Assembly (NCBI GenBank): GCA_046154185.1
Contig: JBJXGE010000009.1
Span: forward strand, 62,001 to 126,000
DNA length: 64,000 nt
From: JBJXGE01 sp046154185
Lineage (GTDB): Bacteria; Planctomycetota; UBA8108; UBA1146; JAJFFE01
Reading direction: 5' to 3'
Each line of letters opens with the position of its first letter. Position 1 is the first letter of the stretch. Below the pieces are notes generated by a model. It was not told the origin of the DNA. It saw only the letters and a program-made list of their open reading frames with translations, and did no database searches. Positions 34,624 to 43,083 of the stretch are shown piece after piece. Position numbers and translations under genes: made by a program.

Positions 34624-34989
34624 AGTTTTTCGATTTCACGATTGGCGATTGTGGAGACGCGCCTCGACCGCGGCGCCAGTCTCACGGAACGGACTTGGAT
34701 GATCAAGCCAGAGGCGAGCGCGAGCGGTGTTGGAGCCTGATCATGCCCCAAATCTCTACGCGCTGGCCACGGGACAACGCAGCGTGAGAAATCAGGGGCC
34801 AAGATCGCGAAGCGATGTCGGAAGTGTTCGACGTCGCACGGGCGACGTCGAGTTGCAGTCATGGTTCTCAGCGATCGACAATCGAAGTCATCGGTGCCCG
34901 GCGCGAAGAGATGTGGGGCGAGATCAGGTTGGAGCAACACCCTGAGGAAAAATCTAGTTCCAGAACAGCGCGGAGCGCTTGTTCTGGGA
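34624..34989. other. Non-coding stretch with long imperfect palindrome and terminator module
   Basis: No gene is supported. From 34726 to 34942 the sequence is an imperfect inverted repeat. The left arm starts GGTGTTGGAGCCTGATCATG, the right arm ends with the complement of the same motif, and the centre is TTCGACGTCGC/GGGCGACGTCGA near 34830-34855. The stretch then runs into the double-hairpin terminator at 34928-34995. I see nothing else recognisable. Confidence 0.5.
34726..34942. repeat. ~215-base imperfect inverted repeat (MITE-like or long RNA hairpin)
   Basis: Comparing the sequence with its own reverse complement gives about 75% match over the outer ~45 bases of each arm (CCTGATCATGCCCCAAATCT against CCTGATCTCGCCCCACATCT, continuing). 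It is weaker further in and again strong at the centre. The length, the palindromic build and the intergenic position are those of a small non-autonomous mobile element or a long structured RNA. Partial similarity to 4470-4550 suggests that other copies exist. No flanking duplication was found by eye. Confidence 0.5.
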
Positions 34990-34995
34990 CTAGAT
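34928..34995 (-). terminator. Double-hairpin terminator module, copy B (contains the ATP-grasp stop codon)
   Basis: A near-perfect ~20-base stem with GCGC-GGA-GCGC top (34952-34995) contains the TAG stop of the ATP-grasp gene. On the minus strand it is followed by TTTTTCC and a second small hairpin (GTTGGAGCAAC, 34928-34938). The arrangement is the same as at 4527-4604, with shared sequence (CTAG..CCAGAACA and GTTGCTCCAAC). Confidence 0.75.
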
Positions 34996-36006
34996 CACGC
35001 GCCGCGCCTCGGCAGCGGCGACGATGCGGGCGACGGCGCGGGGGAACGGAATTCCGGCCGTCGTGAGCGCCGCGGCGAAGCCGGCGTCGGGGGAGAGGCA
35101 GGGGTTTGCGTTGATTTCGAGGACCCAGGGCGTGCCGGCGGCGTCGACGCGATAGTCGACGCGCGCGAAGCCGGCGACATCGAAGCGGCGCCAACAGGCG
35201 AGCGCGCTCGCGGCGAGTCGGGCGCAGAGTTCGCGATCGGCGTCGCTGCGCAGGAACTCGCGCACGGTGTGGTCGTACTCGAACGACGTTGGATCCCATT
35301 TCGCGCGATAGCCGACGATGCGCGGCTTGTCGGAGGGGAAGTCCGCGAAAACGATTTCGGCGATCGGCAGTACGTGCGGTTCGCCCATGGCGTCACACAA
35401 GAGTGACACATTGAATTCGCGGCCGTCGACGAAGCGTTCGGCGAGGCACGCGCGACCGAGTCGTTCCTCGCGTTTGTGCACTTCGGTCTCGAGCGCCGCC
35501 AAGTTCGTGACGGAAACAATCGAGTCGTCGGTGATGCCCATCGACGCATGCTCGCGTGCCGCCTTGATGATCCACGTCCCGCGCGCCTCTCTTACGTCGC
35601 CGGTCTTAGTCGCGAGACGACCCGCAAAGTACCAATCCGGCGTCGCGTGACCGCTCAGGCGCAGCCAATCCTTCGCCACGGGCTTGTCCGTCGAGAACAA
35701 GAGTCCCGCGACACCCGCACCCGTGTAGCGAATGTGGAGCGAATCGAGGAGCGCCGGAATCAGGTGGAGGAGTGAGTCCGAGCCGCCGAGACTCTCGACG
35801 AGATTGAAGCACACGCGCGGCCGCAAGCGCTCGAGTTCGCGCGCGAGCGCTGCGAGATCGAGCGTGCACGCCAACGCCGTGACTTCGAAGCCGAGTTCGC
35901 AAAGCGCGCGCGTCACGTGCTCCGTTTGGACGAGCACATCTTCTTCGGCGGCGTCAGCGTCGTCGGCCACTGCGTTGTGGAGCACGACGACTGGGCCAGC
36001 GCTCAT
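34990..36006 (-). CDS. ATP-grasp ligase, D-Ala-D-Ala ligase-like (second of pair)
   Basis: 338 residues with the ATP-grasp elements WIIKAAREHASMGI (ATP-binding Lys and loop), ERFVDGREFNVSLL and WVLEINANPCLSPDAGF (Mg-binding Glu/Asn). The protein is a paralogue of the gene just upstream and overlaps it by ATGA. D-Ala-D-Ala ligase-like ATP-grasp enzymes join a carboxylate to an amine via an acyl phosphate. The N-terminal omega loop residues that select D-Ala are not evident, and two such genes in tandem next to lysine 2,3-aminomutase point to peptide or amide synthesis rather than cell-wall precursor supply. Its stop codon lies within a terminator stem. Confidence 0.85.
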   Translation of the reverse strand: MSAGPVVVLHNAVADDADAAEEDVLVQTEHVTRALCELGFEVTALACTLDLAALARELERLRPRVCFNLVESLGGSDSLLHLIPALLDSLHIRYTGAGVAGLLFSTDKPVAKDWLRLSGHATPDWYFAGRLATKTGDVREARGTWIIKAAREHASMGITDDSIVSVTNLAALETEVHKREERLGRACLAERFVDGREFNVSLLCDAMGEPHVLPIAEIVFADFPSDKPRIVGYRAKWDPTSFEYDHTVREFLRSDADRELCARLAASALACWRRFDVAGFARVDYRVDAAGTPWVLEINANPCLSPDAGFAAALTTAGIPFPRAVARIVAAAEARRVI

Positions 36007-37007
36007 GTCCGCGTTTTCGCGGCGACTGGAATGCGCGCCGCCGCTGACGTCACGATGTTGCCGATGAGTTCACGAAACGACATGCCGATCGCAGTGCAGA
36101 TCATCGGCAAATCCGAGTGGTGGGGGTGGAGGCCGGCGAGCGGATTGACTTCGATGAAATGCGGCCGACCGGCCGCGTCACAGCGCACATCGATGCGGCC
36201 GCCGTCGCGGCAGTCGAGCGCGCGCCAGGCGCGGAGCGCGAGCGCTTCCGTATCGCGAACGACTGGATCGCGGGCCGGATCGCGGAGCGGATAGTCGACG
36301 AGTTCTTCGCTGTTTTCTTTGTTCGCGTAGGAGTAGACCTCGGGCTCCGCGCTCGGCCGCAGGATGACTTCCAACGTGCCGAGGACGCGCGACCGGTCCG
36401 CCGTTCCAACCAGACCGACCGTGAATTCGCGACCGGCCAAGAACGTCTCGACGAGCACCGGTTGCTGGAAACGATGCAAGAGTTCGCGCACTTGCGCCTC
36501 GAGTCGCGCTGGATTGGCGATCTTCGAGGCCGCGGTGATGCCTTTGCCGGTGCCCTCCGCGATGGGCTTGGCGAAGAGCGGATACGGCAAGTCGACTTGA
36601 CGCAAATCCGCGACACTCTTCACGACGACAAACGGCGCGGTCGGGACGCCGGCGTGCGCCACGGCGATCTTGGTGAGCGCCTTGTTCAAACTGAGCGCCA
36701 TCACCAACGGATCCGAAAATGTGTAGGGGATCTCGTACGCATCGAGGAGCGCCGGCACCTGCGCTTCGCGTCCGCTCCCGCGTAAGCCCTCGGCGATGTT
36801 GAACACCAAGTCCCAGCGCTCGCCGGCCGCGAGTCGCGTCACGAGTTCACGAATGTGGCCAATGCGCTGCGTCCGATGGCCGAGTTCTGTGAGCGCCGCG
36901 GCGATCGCGTCGATGGTCTCGGCGCGATCGAACTCCGCCGTCTCTTCTTCGCCGTAGCCCATTTCCAAGTAGGCGCTGCGCAAGTCGTAGGTCAGTCCGA
37001 TGAGCAT
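36003..37007 (-). CDS. ATP-grasp ligase, D-Ala-D-Ala ligase-like (first of pair)
   Basis: 334 residues. Recognisable elements are LYDAYEIPYTFSDPLVMAL-like substrate strand (residues ~85-105), PLFAKPIAEGTGKGI (ATP loop), VETFLAGREFTVGLVG and HFIEVNPLAGLHPHHSDLPM (metal-binding Glu/Asn). The last motif is close to the EVN-x-x-PG of D-Ala-D-Ala ligase but with LAGL instead of IPGM, so the acceptor may differ. The ATG at 37007 has only a weak GAGAAAG upstream. It starts about 36 bases after the kamA terminator, so it may be expressed by read-through or from its own promoter overlapping that hairpin. Confidence 0.85.
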   Translation of the reverse strand: MLIGLTYDLRSAYLEMGYGEEETAEFDRAETIDAIAAALTELGHRTQRIGHIRELVTRLAAGERWDLVFNIAEGLRGSGREAQVPALLDAYEIPYTFSDPLVMALSLNKALTKIAVAHAGVPTAPFVVVKSVADLRQVDLPYPLFAKPIAEGTGKGITAASKIANPARLEAQVRELLHRFQQPVLVETFLAGREFTVGLVGTADRSRVLGTLEVILRPSAEPEVYSYANKENSEELVDYPLRDPARDPVVRDTEALALRAWRALDCRDGGRIDVRCDAAGRPHFIEVNPLAGLHPHHSDLPMICTAIGMSFRELIGNIVTSAAARIPVAAKTRT

Positions 37008-37042
37008 GAGCGCGCGAGCTTTCTCAATCTCGTGAGAAGTTC

Positions 37043-37094
37043 AAAAAACCGGCCGCTGGTATTCTCGCCCGCACGGCGGGGAAGACCAGCGGCC
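37043..37094 (-). terminator. Intrinsic terminator/attenuator downstream of kamA
   Basis: On the minus strand GGCCGCTGGT and ACCAGCGGCC (37051-37060 and 37085-37094) pair around an inner CCCCGCC...GGCGAG loop and are followed by GGTTTTTTG. This is a standard rho-independent terminator. It sits between kamA and the first ATP-grasp gene, so it either separates the units or attenuates read-through. Confidence 0.8.
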
Positions 37095-37125
37095 TCGACG
37101 TTACCACAATCCCGGATCGATGCGC

Positions 37126-38424
37126 TTACTGCAGATCCTGGTAGCGGTACTCCTTGCCCTCGAAGTTGCGCAGCAATACGTCATCGCCGTCGCGGCCGAG
37201 CAAGTAATCGGGCTGCACCGGAATTTTGCCGCCGCCGCCGGGAGCGTCGATCACGTAGGTCGGCACGGCGTAACCCGTCGTGTGGCCGCGCAAGCCCTGA
37301 ATGATCTCGAGTCCCTTCGCGACCGGCGTGCGGAAGTGCGCTGAACCGGAAATCGGGTCGCATTGGTACAGGTAGTAGGGGCGCACGCGCATGCGCAGCA
37401 AGTGGTGAACGAGGTCCTTCATGATTTCCACGCTGTCGTTGACCCCGCGTAGGAGCACCGTCTGCGAACCCATGGGAATTCCCGCATCCGCAAGCCGCGC
37501 GCACGCGCGATACGACTCGGGCGTGCACTCATCGGGATGCAGGTAGTGAATGCTCATCCAGAGCGGATGGTGTTTGCGCAGCATCTTGCACAAAGCTGGT
37601 GTCACACGCTGCGGCAGCACCGCGGGCATTTTGGTGCCGATGCGCACGAACTCGAGATGCGGAATCTCGCGCAGCTTCGTCAAGATCCAGTCGAGCTTGT
37701 CTTCGCTCAGCGCCAAGGGATCGCCCCCCGACAACAGCACATCGCGAATCGTCGGCGTGCGACGAATGTAGTCGAAGGCCTTTTCGAGGCGCGCCTCGTT
37801 CGGCGAGATTTCGCCGTGACCGACCACCCGCGAACGGGTGCAGTAGCGGCAGTAGGTCGAGCAGAAATCGAGCACGAGGAGCAGCACGCGATCGGGATAC
37901 CGGTGCACGAGTCCCGGCACGGGACTGTCGTGGTCCTCGCCGAGCGGGTCGTCCGCTTCGCCGGGTGTGCGCAAGAACTCGGCAGTCGTGGGGATCACGG
38001 TGCGCCGCAGCGGTTGCTGCGGATCCGACGTCGACAAGAGGCTCATGTAATACGGCGTAATGCCAACCGGCAGCATCGACGCACCGAGCACGAGCGCTTG
38101 ACGCTCAGGATCCGACAAGTCGAGCACACGCTCGAGTTGCGCGAGGGTGCGGAATCGATTGCGGGATTGCCATTTCCAGTCGTTCCAGTCCGCGGCGGAG
38201 GCGCTCGGAAAGTGCGCGCGTCGAAACGCGATAGACTGCTCCGACTGGCGCGGCAGACGGGACGGGTGAACTCGCTTGTGGATAGGGGTCGGCAGAAGCG
38301 GTGTGACGTTGGGACTCGAGTAACCAGTACTCGGGTAGCCCGTGTAGAGCGCGGTGGCGCTTTTACCTGGAGGCTCTTCATCCTCCTGGATCTGCAGTTC
38401 CACGGCCGGCAAAACTTGGCTCAT
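37126..38424 (-). CDS. kamA: Lysine 2,3-aminomutase (KamA-type radical SAM enzyme)
   Basis: 432 residues with a strong start (GGAGGT four bases before ATG). The radical SAM cluster motif is C188-STY-C192-RY-C195. The PLP lysine lies in DAPGGGGKIP. The two acidic residues that hold the lysine side chain in lysine 2,3-aminomutase are both present: the Asp in YQCDPISGSAHFRTPV and the Asp in VIDAPGGGGK. This favours L-lysine as substrate (product L-beta-lysine) over glutamate or arginine. The N-terminal ~75 residues are an extension rich in Pro/Ser. It is the promoter-proximal gene of the group with two ATP-grasp ligases and a GNAT. Confidence 0.92.
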   Translation of the reverse strand: MSQVLPAVELQIQEDEEPPGKSATALYTGYPSTGYSSPNVTPLLPTPIHKRVHPSRLPRQSEQSIAFRRAHFPSASAADWNDWKWQSRNRFRTLAQLERVLDLSDPERQALVLGASMLPVGITPYYMSLLSTSDPQQPLRRTVIPTTAEFLRTPGEADDPLGEDHDSPVPGLVHRYPDRVLLLVLDFCSTYCRYCTRSRVVGHGEISPNEARLEKAFDYIRRTPTIRDVLLSGGDPLALSEDKLDWILTKLREIPHLEFVRIGTKMPAVLPQRVTPALCKMLRKHHPLWMSIHYLHPDECTPESYRACARLADAGIPMGSQTVLLRGVNDSVEIMKDLVHHLLRMRVRPYYLYQCDPISGSAHFRTPVAKGLEIIQGLRGHTTGYAVPTYVIDAPGGGGKIPVQPDYLLGRDGDDVLLRNFEGKEYRYQDLQ

Positions 38425-39339
38425 TCAAGACCTCCTGTTTCTGGACCTGCTAACGCTCGTATTGTTCGGATCTGCGAAGTCACCGGACTTCTAAACGTAA
38501 CATCCGACGCCGATGGAATGGATGACGGATGCGTCGCACTCCGCTGCCGATCGCTGAGATCAAGCTGCGGATGGCTCGTGGAAATCGTGAGGGGGAAACT
38601 GGTGCGGCTCATAGCGCCGAAATCGCAAGTCGGCGCGTGCACGTTGCTCGATTCTCGATGCGGCTGCGCAGCGAGCCGCGTGCCGATGCGGACGAACGAG
38701 CTTCTTGCAAACACACTCGGGGCAAGTTGACCAAGCGCTTGTAATTTTGCGACGGCGCGCGAATCGCCCCGAACGGCACAGCGGGCGGCGACCCTGTCGT
38801 CGCGGTTATCCGAATTGTCGCTCTGCCGACACATCTGCCGAAATGCTGTGTGCCGGTCCGCGACGGAACCGCTCATTAAAAGTATCGACCACTCTCAAGA
38901 CATTCCCCACCACAGGTACACCGTGGAGAGACTCGAGAACCGCGCAATCCCGGGAAGGATTGCGATTCTCGCAGCGACTCGCGGCTTCCCCCACCGCAGG
39001 CACTCGAAGGATTTTGTTAGAACACTTCGTCGCACGCCACCAGGGCGGTCAAGTTCGGCCTGCGCGCGGGGCGCCGCCGTTCCGTGCCTCGGTCTGATGG
39101 CGGAATAGATATCCCATTCGAAATCTTCGTCAATAGTCCGTATCGATGTTTTTTTAGATTTCGCCCACTAAGGGTGGTGGCGACTCGCGTGGTTCGCCAC
39201 AGTCGGTCGCGGTTTCGACCGGCGAATCCCGAGTCGCGAGTCGACTGGGACCCGGGTGAAAACCCGGCTATAAGCTGCTCGATGCGCGGATCGCTCGCGG
39301 TCGAAGAACGCGTTCCGAAGCGCAGATGCGCGGCAGAAA
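38425..39339. other. Long intergenic region with several hairpins between kamA and the methyltransferase
   Basis: About 915 bases lie between divergent genes. Open frames here are Arg/Ser-rich and unsupported. Structure is dense: GAAGTC/GACTTC (near 38475-38490), CGCAATCC-CGGGAA-GGATTGCG (38943-38962) nested within GAGAA/TTCTC, and GTGGCGA/TCGCCAC (near 39175-39203). There is also a perfect CCGGGT-GAAA-ACCCGG stem-tetraloop at 39252-39267. A T7 run lies at ~39147. It must contain the kamA promoter. The rest might be a structured leader or a small RNA. I found no match to tRNA, tmRNA, SRP or RNase P features. Confidence 0.4.
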
Positions 39340-40494
39340 GTGAGAGCAGAGCTGAGATACTTTGTCACGTGCACGCGCGGACTCGAGGGAGTGCTGGCCA
39401 AGGAAATCGCCGATCCCAGAATTGGCGGGCGAGACATCGAACCGCAAACGGCGGGAGTCGCGTTCGTCGGCGATCTCATCACCGGTTATCGCGCGAATTT
39501 GTGGCTCCGTTCCGCCGTGCGCGTGCTCGGCGAGTTGAGTCGCGCGCCGGCCCGGGATCCCGACCAACTCTACGCCTGGGCGCGCGAGCTGCCCTGGCCC
39601 GAATTGATGCGCCTGGAGCAGACGTTTTCGGTGACGGCGCGCGTCGCCGAGAGCGCGATCAACCACAGCAAGTACGCGGCGCTCCGCATCAAGGACGCGA
39701 TTTGCGATGTCTTCCGCGATCGAACCGGCGCGCGCCCGAACGTCGACGTCGAGACTCCGCACCTGCCGGTCTATTTGAGTTTGTATCGAGATCACGGGAT
39801 TCTCTATCGCGACTTCTCGGGCACCACGCTCCACAAGCGGGGTTACCGCAGCGCGCTCCATCGCGCGGCGTTGAACGAGGCGACCGCCGCCGGAATTCTG
39901 CTGCTCATGGAATGGGATGGGACGGCCCCGCTCATCGACCCGATGTGCGGCTCCGGCACGATTGTGATCGAGGCGGCCCTGCTCGCACTCGATCGCGCGC
40001 CGGGTCTTTTGAGAAGCCAACCATTTCCATTTGAGTCATGGCCGGATTTTCAGCGCAACGTCTGGGAGACGGTTCAGTCGGAGGCGCGCGCCCGCGCGCG
40101 GGCCGAATTGAGCGCGCCGATCGCTGGCAACGACCGACACCGTGGCGCGGCGACCTTGGCACGAGCGGACGCCGAACGCGCCGGGGTCACGAGTTTCATC
40201 GCGCTCAGCGACGCGGATCTCGCGCATTGGACGCCGCCCTTCCACCCACGCGTGGTGGTGTCGAACCCGCCGTGGGGTGAGCGACTCGATCAAGACGTCG
40301 CGCAGAGCTGGGTCGATCTGCGACTCTTTTTGAAGGAACACTGCGCGCCGTCGACCGCCTGGTTCTTGTCAGGCAACGCGGAGGTCACAAAACACCTCGG
40401 ACTCAAGGCCGCGGCGCGCCACCCGATCCAAATCGGTCGACTCGACGCGCGGCTGCTTCGCTATGAGATACTGCCGCCGCGTCCAAATCCGTGA
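39340..40494 (+). CDS. THUMP-domain rRNA/tRNA guanine methyltransferase (RlmL N-terminal-like)
   Basis: 384 residues from a GTG. Residues ~1-165 look like a ferredoxin-like/THUMP RNA-binding region (YFVTCTRGLEGVLAKEI, then RIKDAICDVFRDRTGARP). Residues ~165-380 are the UPF0020 methyltransferase domain with PLIDPMCGSGTIVIEAALLA (SAM loop) and VVSNPPWGERL (N-P-P-W catalytic motif). This is the architecture of the RlmL domain that makes m2G2445 in 23S rRNA, without the fused RlmK half found in gamma-proteobacteria. Substrate assignment is by family only. It ends six bases from the convergent cytochrome P460 gene. Confidence 0.87.
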   Translation: MRAELRYFVTCTRGLEGVLAKEIADPRIGGRDIEPQTAGVAFVGDLITGYRANLWLRSAVRVLGELSRAPARDPDQLYAWARELPWPELMRLEQTFSVTARVAESAINHSKYAALRIKDAICDVFRDRTGARPNVDVETPHLPVYLSLYRDHGILYRDFSGTTLHKRGYRSALHRAALNEATAAGILLLMEWDGTAPLIDPMCGSGTIVIEAALLALDRAPGLLRSQPFPFESWPDFQRNVWETVQSEARARARAELSAPIAGNDRHRGAATLARADAERAGVTSFIALSDADLAHWTPPFHPRVVVSNPPWGERLDQDVAQSWVDLRLFLKEHCAPSTAWFLSGNAEVTKHLGLKAAARHPIQIGRLDARLLRYEILPPRPNP

Positions 40495-40500
40495 GGTTTC

Positions 40501-41001
40501 TCATTCGACGTAACGGCTCAACACGAAGTCGGTCGTGTCGCCCGAGACGTGGCACTGAAAACAACCCTTGCTGTCGGTGTGGGTCGGTCGAAACCGCGCG
40601 TCGAAGCGCTCAAAGCCCCAACCGCCGGTTTCTTTATACTTGGCGGCGTCCTTCACCATGACCGCGACAAATTTGCGCTTGTCGGTGGTGATGGCGCTAT
40701 CCGATTTCGCGGTTTCGAAGAGATCGAACACCAAGATCGAGCCGTCGGGAAACGGCGCAGCTTTCTTGTGAGCCTCCAGTCCCTTGTCGTTGACGTAGAT
40801 ATTGTGCAAGCCCTCAAACGGACTTGCTAACGGGTGACCCGCTTCAATCACCATCGTCTTGGCGTGATGCCAGCCTCGATAGTCCTTGGGGAAAGCGATC
40901 GAGTTGCCGGAGTCGCCGGCGGTTTGGCGAGCGGCGGCGATACCTAGGAACGCGACGAGTGCGAGGACTATCAACAGCGCCACATTCTTGCTTGAAGTCA
41001 T
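40501..41001 (-). CDS. Cytochrome P460-family haem protein, exported
   Basis: 166 residues from the ATG at 41001 (AAAGGA four bases upstream). The signal peptide (ALLIVLALVAFLGIAAA) is followed by the P460 fold: FPKDYRGWHHAKTMVI, a GLHNIYVN strand, FDLFETAKSDS, and one c-type haem motif CFQCH near the C-terminus. In the family a Lys cross-links to the haem and the protein oxidises hydroxylamine or binds NO. Several Lys residues are available (for example those in DKRKFVAVMVKD), but I cannot identify the cross-linking one with certainty. There is no obvious redox partner, though a hybrid kinase lies just upstream on the same strand (41101-43083). Confidence 0.85.
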   Translation of the reverse strand: MTSSKNVALLIVLALVAFLGIAAARQTAGDSGNSIAFPKDYRGWHHAKTMVIEAGHPLASPFEGLHNIYVNDKGLEAHKKAAPFPDGSILVFDLFETAKSDSAITTDKRKFVAVMVKDAAKYKETGGWGFERFDARFRPTHTDSKGCFQCHVSGDTTDFVLSRYVE

Positions 41002-41100
41002 GGGATCCTTTTCACGCTGACTCGATTGGTGGAAATCCACGACGCCAGGTGGTCCGTGGAACGACACGATGCGATAGGGGAAGACTCGCCCTGTCAATGA

Positions 41101-43083
41101 TTATCGAGATTCGGCGGGGACGGCGACCGGCGTCGGCGAGTACGAGTCGATCGCGAGCCGTATCGCGGCGAGCAAGAGCGTCTTGTTGACCGGCTTCGCT
41201 AAGTATTCATCGCAACCGGCGTGCAGACACTTCGTGCGGTCTTCCGCCAGCGCGTGCGCCGTGAGTGCAATGATCGGCCGGTCGTAGCCGCTCTGGCGGA
41301 GCAAACTTGTCGCGCCATAGCCGTCGAGCTCCGGCATTTGCATATCCATGAGCAGCACGTCGTAGGGCTGCCCGGCGGCGAGCGCTCGCATCGCTTCGGC
41401 GACCGCCTTGCGACCGTTGTCGACGATTTCGATTTCGCAACCGGCGCGACGCAAGATGTAACTCACGAGCCGTTGATTGTCTGGGCCGTCCTCCGCGAGC
41501 AGGATCCGTGCTGAGATGTTCACCGGCTTCACTTCGTCCGGGATCTGTGCGCGTGGCGGGGACCCGGGGTCGTTCGAGCGGACGCATTGCCGCATTTGGA
41601 CGCCGTCGAGTGAGCCGGTGGGAATTTCAAAGGTGAACGTCGATCCGCCGCCCGGTTTGCTCTCGACCGAGATCTTGCCGCCGAGCAGTTCGCACATGTT
41701 CTTACAAATCGTCAGGCCGAGTCCAGGTCCGCCGTGGCGGCGCGTCATCGAGGAATCGACTCTGCTGAACGGCTTGAATAGTTCCCCGACTTGATCCATC
41801 TCCATGCCGATCCCGGTGTCTTCGACGGTGAAACGCAGCTGCGGCTCGGCGCCTGGAACCAGTCGCAATCGCACGCGCACATTGCCCGAATCCGTGAACT
41901 TGACGGCGTTGCCGACCAAGTTGAGAAGTACTTGCTTGAGCCGCGCGGGGTCGGTCTTGATGTGGCTTGGCAATGGAAACTCATAGACGTTCTCAAACTT
42001 GAGGTTTTTCGCACACGCGCGGGCGTGCATCAGCGAGAACACTTCTTCGAGAATCCCGATCGGCGAGCACTGCTTCGTTTCGACGGAGAGTTGACCGCTG
42101 TCGAGTTTCGAGATATCGAGTAAGTCGTCGAGTAACCCGAGGAGCCGTTCGCTGCTTTTGAGGATGGTCTGCACGCAATCGATGCGTTCGGTTGGCGCCT
42201 GATAGGGGTCGAGCAGCATCTCAGCGTAGCCGAGGATGGCCGTCATCGGCGTGCGAATCTCATGGCTCATGTTGGCGAGAAACGCGTTCTGCGTGCGTGC
42301 GGCGAGCTCAGCCTTGCGACGAGACTCTTCCAGGTCGCGCGTGTTTTTGAATCGTTCCAACTCGGCGGCAGCGAGTCGCGCGAGGATCTCAAGCACTCCG
42401 AAGAGGTGCAAGCGGTCGTCGCAACGATCCGTGTGAAAGACGCCGATGACACCGATCGGTCCGCCGACGTGCGAGGGGATGGCCGCGAGGAGACAACCTT
42501 GCGCGCCGAGTTCGCTTCGCAGTAGATCGTGTGGAAAATGGTCGGCCAGGCTGTGGCCGTAGGCGCAACGCTGACTGCGCAGCGCCTCACCGCAGGAGGT
42601 TTCCGCGATTGCGTACTCTTGGCCGCTGCTGAAGGAACACCCGTCCCACATTTTCAGCACTTGCAGCTTGCTCGTGGGCTCGGCAATCGTGACCGCAATG
42701 AAGGCGTAGCGGGCGCAGAAAATCTCGGCGAGTTGTCGCGTCAGCGCTTCGAAGCAGGCGTCGCCCGAGTACTTCGCGGTACAGCCCACGAAATTCGAGA
42801 AGGCCGACAAGCTCTGCTGAGCTTCGCGGCGCTCGAGCTCGAGTTGCCGGACCGCGCGCCGGAGCTGGCGTTGTCGCGTCGCCCCCCAAATTCCGAACGC
42901 CACGATGCCCATTGCCAAGCCGCTCGCCGCGACCCGAAAATCGGCGAGCTCGATCGGCTCGGCGCACACGGCGGCGACCAACCAGATCGCGAAACCACTG
43001 CTGACCGCAACGATCAACGCGAGGGCGAACGGGTTCGAACTATCGTTGGGGGACGACTCTAGTGAGTCGCGATTCGACTTCAT
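41101..43083 (-). CDS. Hybrid sensor histidine kinase with GAF and receiver domains
   Basis: 660 residues from the ATG at 43083. Two membrane helices lie at ~20-40 and ~52-68 with a very short loop between them, so sensing is probably not extracytoplasmic. A coiled region is followed by a GAF-like domain (~105-245), HisKA with H274 in ANMSHEIRTPM, and HATPase (NLVGNAVKF, DTGIGM, GGPGLGLTICKNMCELLGG). A C-terminal receiver has its phospho-acceptor Asp in LLMDMQMPELDG and the conserved K in YLAKPVN. There is no output domain. The signal and the downstream partner are unknown; no response regulator gene is adjacent. Confidence 0.92.
   Translation of the reverse strand: MKSNRDSLESSPNDSSNPFALALIVAVSSGFAIWLVAAVCAEPIELADFRVAASGLAMGIVAFGIWGATRQRQLRRAVRQLELERREAQQSLSAFSNFVGCTAKYSGDACFEALTRQLAEIFCARYAFIAVTIAEPTSKLQVLKMWDGCSFSSGQEYAIAETSCGEALRSQRCAYGHSLADHFPHDLLRSELGAQGCLLAAIPSHVGGPIGVIGVFHTDRCDDRLHLFGVLEILARLAAAELERFKNTRDLEESRRKAELAARTQNAFLANMSHEIRTPMTAILGYAEMLLDPYQAPTERIDCVQTILKSSERLLGLLDDLLDISKLDSGQLSVETKQCSPIGILEEVFSLMHARACAKNLKFENVYEFPLPSHIKTDPARLKQVLLNLVGNAVKFTDSGNVRVRLRLVPGAEPQLRFTVEDTGIGMEMDQVGELFKPFSRVDSSMTRRHGGPGLGLTICKNMCELLGGKISVESKPGGGSTFTFEIPTGSLDGVQMRQCVRSNDPGSPPRAQIPDEVKPVNISARILLAEDGPDNQRLVSYILRRAGCEIEIVDNGRKAVAEAMRALAAGQPYDVLLMDMQMPELDGYGATSLLRQSGYDRPIIALTAHALAEDRTKCLHAGCDEYLAKPVNKTLLLAAIRLAIDSYSPTPVAVPAESR

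Noticed and set aside
38421..38876. 151-codon minus-strand frame upstream of kamA
   Set aside because: It runs into the kamA start region, is Ser/Arg-rich and lacks a ribosome-binding site; kamA has a strong one of its own.
38935..38970. Signal-recognition-particle RNA-like GGAAGG stem
   Set aside because: The stem CGCAATCC-CGGGAA-GGATTGCG recalls the SRP tetraloop region, but the required asymmetric loop (GUCAGG ... AGCAGCC) is missing on both strands.
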